The position numbers and the translations under genes are program-made. 64,000 nt of DNA from Iris pallida (taxonomy: Eukaryota; Streptophyta; Magnoliopsida; Asparagales; Iridaceae): assembly GCA_029216955.1 (NCBI GenBank), contig JANAVB010004000.1, positions 4,698,765 to 4,762,764 on the forward strand, written 5' to 3'. Every line of letters starts with the position of its first letter. Positions within the stretch are counted from its first letter, which is position 1. This document shows, piece by piece, positions 56,446 through 64,000 of the stretch. The notes below the pieces were generated by a model. The model searched no databases. It saw only the letters and a list, made by a program, of their open reading frames with translations, and was not told the DNA's origin.

Positions 56446-59400
56446 ATGGCTCCCAAGTCTTCTAAAGTTATTTCGGCCGCCGCGAAGGGCAAGAAGGTGA
56501 CGTCCTCGTCCGCCGTCGAGCGTGAAGCGCCCGAAATGCCCTCTGATGTTCGTCCAGCTTTTAAGGGTAAGGGTTGCATTTGGATCTTGAGTACTTATGG
56601 CTCTGTTGCATATTTATGCACAAGCCTCCTCCCTAGTTGATGGCAGAGCCGCATATGCTGTATGGGCCGCATGACTTTTTCATGCCCGAACCGCATAGAT
56701 AATGCCCCATAAAGTCTCCTCTGAACGGAGTCGCATATGTTTTTTAGCAGGCTGAGTCGCATAGCATTTTGCGCCGCATGAGTTCTTCTGTTAGAACTGT
56801 GTCTATTCGTCCAATCCGCATAAGCTATCGAGTTAGAGTCATATGGAACTCGAACCGCATAGGCTTCCTAGCCACTGTATTTCTTGAGACCCAACTGGAC
56901 TGGGGCCGTATAAGACATTATTGACCTGAACCGCATAAACTGGCGAGAGCTTCTTTTTTCAGTAGTTTTTTGTTTTAGCCATCTTTTAATCTTGTTTCTT
57001 CTTTCTCTCTTTTTTTCAGTGAACCTCCCAACCAACCCAGCAGGAGAGCTCCTTGCGGGTTCAGCTCAGTATGCCGCAAACGTGCAACTTGACGAGTTAA
57101 TCCGTCGTATAGAGGATCAGCTACCTACCATTGAGCCTAAGGAGAGAGTGGCTGCTATTAATAAACAACCTTTCCGCTTTCTTTGTTCGATGATGAATTC
57201 GAAGAAGTTGGATGGAGAATTTCTGAAATCGGCTTTCCTCTTTGGGGATGCCTTTTCCATAAAGAACTCCAGATTGCTGGATGTCTCAGAGCACTGGGAT
57301 TTTTCTGTAGACGGGGTAGAGATTCATATCCTTGAGATGGAGCGGTATTATCCTCTCTCATGGTTTAACATGGTCCCGCAGGACAGGACTATGGTGGGTT
57401 CCCTGACTCCCACCCAACAGGGAATGTTTGTGAGGAAAATTCACTACAACAGGCGTACGGGTTTAGTATGCGCGGGCAAGGAATCCATGAGTCGGACTGT
57501 GATGGGGCTCCTCCCGGGCACTTTTGTAAACACAACTGGCCCCAATTTTACCTTCATCCTAGCTGATACGTTTCTGAATCAGCTTGCTCACAAGGGGTCT
57601 TATCCCATAGGCAGGTTGTCGCTGCTAAATTGGATCAACCCCATTCCCACATGGACTAATCTTACCTCATGGATTTTGAGGCAGTATGGGGACTTCCTTC
57701 AGGAAATTGATCTCTACTATGCCATCAGGGGTACCTGCTACGGGTTGCCCATTAACAAGCCCTTGTTTATGGCTCTATTGGAGCTGTATAATCGGCGTAC
57801 AGGAACTTTCTTTGCCCCCGGAGGGGAACTGGGGCTTGCTCTTCATGAAATGAACACTGTGTCTAGATTACCGTGGGGAGGTGAATCTTTTGAAGTATGT
57901 ACACCGACGAACGAAGAACTCGAAGAGCTAGACCGACGGTTTCCTGGTTTTGTTGGTGTGTACCAAGAACTGTTGTGTCATCACAGCGCCTGCCATCAGA
58001 TGGCTATCAAGAAAGTAAATAGTTCAGAAGGTAACGCCCCTCACACCAAGGACTAGATTTTGTATCTTTTCAAGTTGCGTCCTTCCGGTCAAGTCTCGTC
58101 TCGAACTCCTCGAACCACGGAGGAGGTGAGGGATATGAAGTCGAAGGTCAAGAGGTCGAAGTCTACCCGTGACCGGTTTGGGAGTAGCACTGACTCCCTC
58201 AGTTATTTCCACTATGGTACCCGGGAGATGTCGAAGAAAGCGATCTTGGCCGAGTTCTTGATGGTATGGCTACGCAACTGTATAGTCTCGGATGGCACGG
58301 GTTCTATAGAAAGGATCAGCCGCCATTTTGTTCTTCCTGCTGTAAAATTGGTCTTCAAGGTAAGACTGGCGCTCCTCCCGGCCATGGTGTGTAGCATACA
58401 CCACGGCCTTCGCGTCTTTTCATCCAAAGTCATCGCTCGCGATGTGTCGATGGACTTTGAACGGATAGAACTACCATACCACTACCTTATGGGGTGGTTA
58501 TTGATGCACTATCGGTCGTTGAGTAGGCCGGGACCTGATGAAAACGTTTCTGTTGATGACGTCTTTCTTTTCCGGTATCGTAATCAGGCTTGGGAATATG
58601 ATACCATGCCGGCGTGCCGGAGGGCGTTGGCAAGAATTGATGGGCCCGAATTCTTTGTATCTCTCCCTGAGTTCACCCCCGGCGAAATAAGGAGGGTATA
58701 TGTTGACGGCGTTGATCCCCCCCAACTTTTATCTGAGAAGATGCTTCTTTGGTTACGCAACATCCGTCCCGCGCACTTGGTGTATCGTTACCGGAATAGA
58801 GTATACTTGGAGCCTTATCTGCCCAGTAGATTTGCTCGTCAATTCGGGTATAGCCAATTGTTCCTGGATCGCCCTAGCGCTTGCTTGAGCTTCGAGGGCA
58901 GTGTGCTCGATGGTGTTCGGGCTTGGCATTATTATAATACGAATCATACCCGAGCCAGCTTCTCACTCCCTGATGCCAAGGTAGAGGGTGATATCTTGTA
59001 TATAGCGGCCCTTTATCATGTTGCGGCGAGCAAACCCCCTATTAGTTTTGATATGAATAATAGCTTCATCACCGGCACCGGTTTGGCTGAGAAGCCAGAA
59101 GGGTCCAAGAAGAGGAAAAGGGGACGAACAGGGTTCCTGTGCCGGACTCAGAGTCCACTAGGGCGAATGAGGAAGACGACGAACAGGACACTGATGACTC
59201 ATCTCGTTCTTCGGACGAGGAGGTTGGGAGTCAACCCCCAGTCGTACAGGTGGAAAGGGCCATGGGTCAATCGTCTAGTTTGTCTGATGAGGTGGTGGAG
59301 GATCAACCGTCTGCAATACCCGGCCCTTTGCGTAAACGAAGCAGGCGCGTGACTACCGTCGATGACCGAACCCACTCCACGAAGCATGCTACGGTAAGAC

Positions 59401-60970
59401 GTCGCAGGCTGCTTCTTGATAATGTGGATGATGTTCCTGAGGTGATTTGGGCTTCAGCTGTTTCCTTTCTTCTTCTTCTTCTATGTTATGGCTTAATTAT
59501 TTGTTTCTTTTGCTCTTTTACAGGCGTCGGATGAGCTCGCCCCTCAGGACCCGACTACCGGGGCTGATCCGGTCCTGTCTCATTTAGTCAGTGGGGTGTG
59601 CACTGCTATCATTGCTGCTGGGGTGCTTTCGGTTGCGACCGAGGATTCCCACCGTGCTGGAACCTCAACCCAGGGGGATGGGGCTTTACTGCGCCCGTCC
59701 CTGAAACATCCGAGCCCCCACATGATGACTTTATGGGTGGGGAAACTATGCCGGCTATGAATGAGCCGTCGCCCCCACGCTCTTCCCCTGGTAATACAGA
59801 TCGAACCATAGCTCGTGAATAAGCCTATATGTTCTTGTCATTTTTTTCTTTCAGATTGTGTCGACTAATGGTTGATTTGGATGTTCAGATCTCAACCCTT
59901 CGTTGCCAGTGATTGATGTTGCTAGATCGCACCCTACCAGAGAGGGCCTGACAGAGCCTCTCTGTGTCGAGGGGCCCTTGTCTGGGTCGAGCTCGGGGTC
60001 CCGGGTAGCAGTACAACCGGAACAAGAGGCGATGCCCCCTGTGTCCTCCTCTGCGACTGTAGTTTTGGGGGTCAACCTTTCCTCCCTGCCGAGCATCCAG
60101 GCTCTTCGGGCGGCGGAAGAGGAGTTAGCCGCCATCCAAGCATCCTTCGGTACGAAATTTGCTTCCTTGGTGGCGGGTGTAGTAACTTCTGAAGCTGCTC
60201 CTCCGGTACCGTATGCCACTCTCCCTCTGACGCCGTCCTCTACGGAGGTCTTGGATGACACGTTACAGGATGTGGTTGCCAGCTTCCACCGTCATTTGAA
60301 GAGAGGGGTCGAGGCAACAGTGGAAAGGGGGACTCCCTTTACTCTGGCCCGTCGATGCGTCGGAGGCCAGATTGCCATCCTTAAGACACTCCCTGGATGA
60401 GGGGAATTGGCTGCGCTTTTGGAGTCGAAGCTATTAGAGACTGATCGTCTCGTGGCCCAGTTTCGCTTGTTACAACAGACTGATTTACCTGCGGCCATAA
60501 ATCAAGAGCGCAACTTTCTCATTACTGCAGTGGAGAAGGTGATGGCTGCCCGAGAATCGCTTAAACCGGCTATATTGAAGGACCGTCGGGATCTGACTCG
60601 ATTGCATGACCAGTGGAGCCGTCGGACTGAAGATTGCTCAACTCGGGAAGCGGATGCTTCCCGCGGGGTAGTCGATACTCGGGAACATATCCTTGAACTC
60701 CAGAGAAAACTGGCTTTCCTGGAGTCAGAGCTTGAGACTGCTCGTTTTGAGAAAGAGACTGCTATCCAGGAGGTTGAAAAGTACAGTAGGGCTTTCGCTA
60801 ATCTAGAGCTAGCCCTCAAGAAAATGGAGGATAACTGGCAGGCATATACTCTTCTGAATGATGTAGAATAGTTATCCCAAGAAGCCGAGCATCGAGCTAA
60901 GCAGAGGCTTGATAGGGGGACTGCCTTGGTGAAAAATCGTCTATTGGAGTTGTGCAATGCAGAACTATAA
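56446..60970 (+). CDS. T4B antisense multi-exon gene, plant mobile domain-like middle, coiled-coil C-terminus
   Basis: This gene runs against the element's pol. Exon 1 is 56446-56566 (MAPKSSKVISAAAKGKKVTS, basic, Ser/Ala-rich). Intron 1 is 56567-57019. The body from 57020 runs to about 59441 in one frame, except for a TAG at 58054-58056 and a 1-base shift near 59120. The middle part (58060-59090) ends with a block containing LEPYLPSRFARQFGYSQL, resembling the ARQFGF motif of the plant mobile domain known from MAIN/MAIL1 proteins and plant transposons. An acidic stretch (EEDDEQDTDDSSRSSDEE) and a basic PLRKRSRRV follow. A phase-0 intron at 59442-59523 ends in TTTTACAG. A frame change lies near 59690 and another intron probably near 59820-59890. 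The C-terminus (59903-60970) is Pro/Ser-rich, then helical and heptad-like (ILELQRKLAFLESELETARF), with stops at 60398 and 60869. The biochemical role is unknown. Confidence 0.6.
56640..56945 (+). repeat. GCCGCAT-like heptamers inside intron 1 of the T4B antisense gene
   Basis: About ten copies of GCCGCAT or one-base variants, in the same intron position as T4A (53285-53660), although one internal stretch is deleted relative to T4A. Confidence 0.82.
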
Positions 60971-61059
60971 TCGAATTTTTTCCTCTTGTTTTGTTTCTGT
61001 TTTCTTTCTTTCTGAACGGGACATGATCACGAAAATATGTAATGCTTTTTCTTCCTTCA

Positions 61060-61065
61060 AATAAA
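61060..61065 (+). terminator. AATAAA polyadenylation signal of the T4B antisense gene
   Basis: AATAAA lies 90 bases after the last in-frame stop (60968-60970), within a T-rich 3' leader-like region. Together with the TATA box at 56341 it delimits a + strand transcription unit of about 4.7 kb. Confidence 0.5.
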
Positions 61066-61119
61066 GAGTACTTTCAATTCTACCCTTCATTTGTATTGCT
61101 TGCTGCGCTTGTGATATTA

Positions 61120-61870
61120 TGGTGATGTCTACCCCCGTATAGGGGATATATTTGTGGACCTGTTACCCATGGCGTACCTTGGTTTTAGGCAGAGGTAACA
61201 AGTTTTGATTAGGGTACCTGAAGCAGCCATAATGAAGTGGTCATGGGTGCTCTTGGTATTGAAAAAAAGGGATGCCGTAGAGCAGCTGGGCTCCTGGGGC
61301 CTGATGAGGTGATAGATTTGCGCTGAGAAATTTAGCTGAGGATATTTGTGGGCCTATTATCCTTGGCGTACCCTGGTTTAGGGCACGGATAATAGGATGA
61401 AGGGGAACCGACATACTTGCTCAGAGGTAACGAGGACGTGGCAAGTGGAAAGGTTTTCTTAACGTAGAGTCTTCCTACTCAGAGGTAATGAGGACATGGC
61501 AGGAGTGAACTCGACAGAGGATATTGATGGTCAATAGAGGATATTTGTGGACCTATTACCCTTGGCGTACTCCGGTTGTGGGTACAGATAATAGGTCGAA
61601 AAGGGGGTCATCATACTTACTCAGAGGTAATAAGGACGTGGCAAGTATGAAGGTTTCTTCGACGGAGCCTTCCCATTCAGAGGTAATGAGGACATGACAG
61701 GAGTGGGCTCAATGAAGGAGGGCACATAGAACAACTCAGAGGTAATGAGGACATGGAAGTTCTACGTAGGGGGTGATTTGTTTTTTGCGGAAGTAGAACG
61801 GCTCAGAGGTAATGAGGACATGGCCGTCTTGGATGTTTGTGGACCCGTTACCTTTGTTGTGCACTGGGAG
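61120..61870 (-). repeat. Long interspersed repeats in the T4B 3' region (CAGAGGTAATGAGGACATGG)
   Basis: CTCAGAGGTAATGAGGACATGG or close forms occurs at least six times. A longer block (ATTTGTGGACCTATTACC...TTGGCGTAC) occurs four times, near 61145, 61345, 61540 and 61830. The short motif is shared, as its reverse complement, with T3 at 41410-41615. No coding frame is supported here. Confidence 0.87.
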
Positions 61871-61959
61871 TATAGGTATTAGATCATGAGGGAGGATCTC
61901 TTGTAGGAAGAAAGTTCAGCGGTATGGTTATACATGATTTTCTTTCAAAAGAGTGACCA

Positions 61960-62405
61960 GGATGTAAGTTCAGGGGTACCAGCGGGTACGTAACTCGACA
62001 ATCCATGAATATTGGAATCAAAGGGTAAGTTCAGAGGTACCAGCGGATACATGACTTGGAAATTTGGGATATCTTTGGGGAAGAAGGGCATGAGTTCAGC
62101 GGTACCAGCGGGTACGTGACTCGGAAATCTGGAGAATGGTGAGTGTGAGTTCAGCGGTACCAGCGGGTACGTGACTCGGAAATCTGACAGTTCATGGAGT
62201 GATTTCAGTAGTACCAGCGGGTACATAACTCGAGAATCTGGAAAACTATGAGGGTGAGTTCAGTGGTATCAGCGGATACATGACTCGATAATCTGGAAAA
62301 CTATGAGGGTGAGTTCAGCGGCATCAGCGGATACATGACTCGATAATCTAGAAATTTATGGAGCGAGTTCAGTGGTACCAGCGGGTACGTGACTCGAAAA
62401 TCTAG
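61960..62405 (-). repeat. Tandem array of about 8 copies of a 55-bp unit next to the pol end
   Basis: The unit core is GAGTTCAGCGGTACCAGCGG followed by GTACGTGACTCGGAAATCTG, with a variable spacer. It starts about 15 bp after the pol stop codon in element orientation. The - strand open frame here (repeating YPLVPLNS) is a by-product of the repeat. Confidence 0.92.
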
Positions 62406-62415
62406 AGAATGTTGT

Positions 62416-64000
62416 TTAAACATAGTATTTCTTCCGGAACTTGCCGTTGACGGGCAACATGAGCAAGTCTCTGTTCTGCTTGGCGAGGCGGTAAGCACCG
62501 TTGGAGAATACTGTCTCTATGATAAATGGACCTTCCCATTTTGGCTGGAACTTGCCGGCGGTCTTGTGAGTCATGACCATTGGCCTCCGGACTGCCAGAA
62601 CAAGATCGCCCACTTGGAATGTTCTGATTTTGACCTTCTTGTTGAAGGCTCCTGAGATGCGTGCTTGGTATAGCTCGATCCTTTGCTGAGCTAGGAGGCA
62701 CTTTTCATCTAAGGCTTCTAATTCTTGCAGTCGACGTCGGTAGTTATCATCCGTTGTCAATTGATAAGTGAGGGCGACGCAGAGTGAGGGTATTTGAGTC
62801 TCTAATGGGAGAACTGCCTCACTCCCTACACTAGGGAGAATGGCGTATTCCCGGTAGCTGTTCGAATTGTGGTGCGATAAGCCCATAAGCATTCGCCGAA
62901 CTTTTCGTTCCAGTCGCGCTTGTTGGAGGAGATAAACTTCTTGAGGAGTTTGATGATCGTTTTGTTGAACGCCTCTGCTAACCCGTTTGCTGCCGGGTTG
63001 TACGGCGTCGAAGCAATATTCTGAATACGGTGTTTATCGCAAATTCGATAGAATGCATGGCTTGCAAACTGTGGACCATTATCATGGATGATCCTTCAGG
63101 GTAGTCCAAAGCGGTAGATGACGTGATGCTTAAGGAAGCTGATCACGTTTGAAGTCTTAACTTCTGCGAGTGGGACAGCTTCTGCCCATTTGGAGAAGTA
63201 ATCAGTGATCGCAAGTATGAAGCGATGTCCTCGGGAGGAAGGTGGAGTGATTGGACCAATGATATCCATTCCCCATGCTTCGAACGGCCAGGACGCCACT
63301 GTCGGATGTAGAAATTCGGATGGTTGGTAAATGAAGTCTGCGTGGACTTAGCAAGCTTTGCACTTTCTAGCATAATCGATCGCATCTGCCACCATCGTGG
63401 GCCAATAGTAGCCCATTTGGCGAAGACAATCTTGTAGTTTTGGGCCGGGCTGGTGGGCCCCACAGACACCGTCATGAGCTTCTCGTACTGCTTTTTTGGC
63501 TTCCGCGTTTGATAGACACCGAAGCAGTAATCCGTCGTAGGAACGGCGATACAGCATTTTCGTCTCTGTATCGTAGAAGAATCTGAGGGAACGTCGCCTG
63601 ATGGAAGTGGCTTCCTTTGGGTTCTCGGGCAGGATGTCGTAGACGACGAAGTCGATGAACGGTTGTCTCCAGTCTGGTGCTTCATTGATCGTCTGTACGG
63701 AATAACTTACCATAAATTGCACATTGTTTTTGGGACAGACCAGTTCATGGACTATCACTTCCACTGATTGGCGATCATAATTCGGAACTGCTAGGGAAGC
63801 GGTAAGACTAGCCAGGGCATCGGTTTCAATATTTCAGAGTCTGGGGACGTGCTCGATGAAGAACCCCTCAAATGACGAGATGATATCGATTGCTATTTGG
63901 TGATAAGGGATCATGTCTTCGTGGCGGACCTCGTACGAACCCCGGATTTGATTGACGATTAGTTGGGAATCGCCGTATGCTTCAAGATATTCTACCCCCA
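62416..64000 (-). pseudogene. T4B pol end: second RNase H and integrase (Tat lineage)
   Basis: On the - strand from 64000: an archaeal-type RNase H fragment (AYGDSQLIVNQIRGSYEV, HEDMIPYHQIAIDI, then a stop in the VPRL-NIETDALASLTASLA block), a linker, the integrase zinc region (HDGVCGAHQPGPKLQDCLRQ...CKAC at 63350-63470), the core with GMDIIGPITPP (first Asp), IHDNGPQF (second Asp) and NGLAEAFNKTI (Glu), then the tail GDLVLAVRRPMVMTHKTAGK and GPFIIETVFSNGAYRLAK, ending KFRKKYYV. Lesions in integrase are a TAA near 63348, a TGA near 63096 and a one-base loss near 62855. All three catalytic acids are present. This is the least damaged Tat pol in the window. The upstream part is outside. Confidence 0.9.

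Larger units (their letters stand above)
54566..64000 (-). mobile_element. T4B: Tat-lineage element with antisense gene, runs off the right end
   Basis: The coding strand is -. From right to left: second RNase H and integrase (62416-64000), two tandem-repeat zones (61120-62405), a long antisense gene (56341-61065), the polypurine tract and the 3' LTR (54566-56000). This is the Tat-lineage plan, in which a long region with an extra ORF separates pol from the 3' LTR. T4B interrupts the T4A antisense gene at 54565. The pentamer on the left is ACGCT. Confidence 0.88.

Noticed and set aside
61945..62226. Repetitive - strand ORF (YPLVPLNS repeats)
   Set aside because: By-product of the 55-bp tandem repeat, with no start context or conserved domain.

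Overview
This window is plant nuclear DNA made almost entirely of nested, mostly decayed retrotransposons. I see no convincing ordinary host gene, tRNA, rRNA or CRISPR array. The evidence for a large-genome flowering plant is an L1-type LINE with a plant DUF4283-like ORF1, a Ty1/Copia element with a Met-tRNA primer site, chromodomain-bearing Ty3/Gypsy elements with LTRs of about 4 kb, and several Tat-lineage Ty3 elements with a second RNase H. The species cannot be read from the sequence.

Layout from left to right. 1-4733: an L1-like LINE on the + strand, full of stops and frameshifts. 4734-7401: AT-rich simple sequence, then an LTR-like block with a roughly 40-bp minisatellite. 7402-12381, probably resuming at 23037: a Copia element on the - strand. 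Inside its 5' LTR sits a Gypsy chromovirus, Gypsy-1 (12382-23031, - strand), flanked by a perfect TTCAC target duplication. 23310-44493: Tat-lineage elements. Element T1 (- strand) carries gag, protease, RT and part of RNase H. It is interrupted by the 5' LTR and gag of T2 (- strand, 24011-28218) and by a nearly complete + strand element T3 (34338-44393), whose RT, RNase H and most of integrase are deleted. 44494-51085: Gypsy-2 (- strand), the same family as Gypsy-1, cut by the next insertion. 51086-64000: two related Tat elements, T4A and T4B, both with coding strand -. T4B lies inside T4A and runs off the right end.

The most interesting feature is in T4A and T4B. Between the end of pol and the 3' LTR they carry a second gene pointing the opposite way (+ strand). 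It has its own TATA box, a short first exon, an intron, a long body with a region resembling the plant mobile domain, a coiled-coil tail and an AATAAA signal (56341-61065 in T4B). A heptamer close to GCCGCAT is repeated many times in the LTR, upstream of this promoter and inside the first intron, in both copies. T3 has a smaller, different antisense ORF with its own TATA box at the equivalent place. The LTRs of T2 and T3 carry a conserved TATAAAAGG on the antisense strand.

The nesting order is read from target duplications and from reading frames broken at LTR edges. It is T1 outside Gypsy-2, outside T4A, outside T4B on the right, and Copia outside Gypsy-1 on the left. The missing right halves of T4B, T4A, Gypsy-2 and T1 should lie beyond position 64000 in that order.
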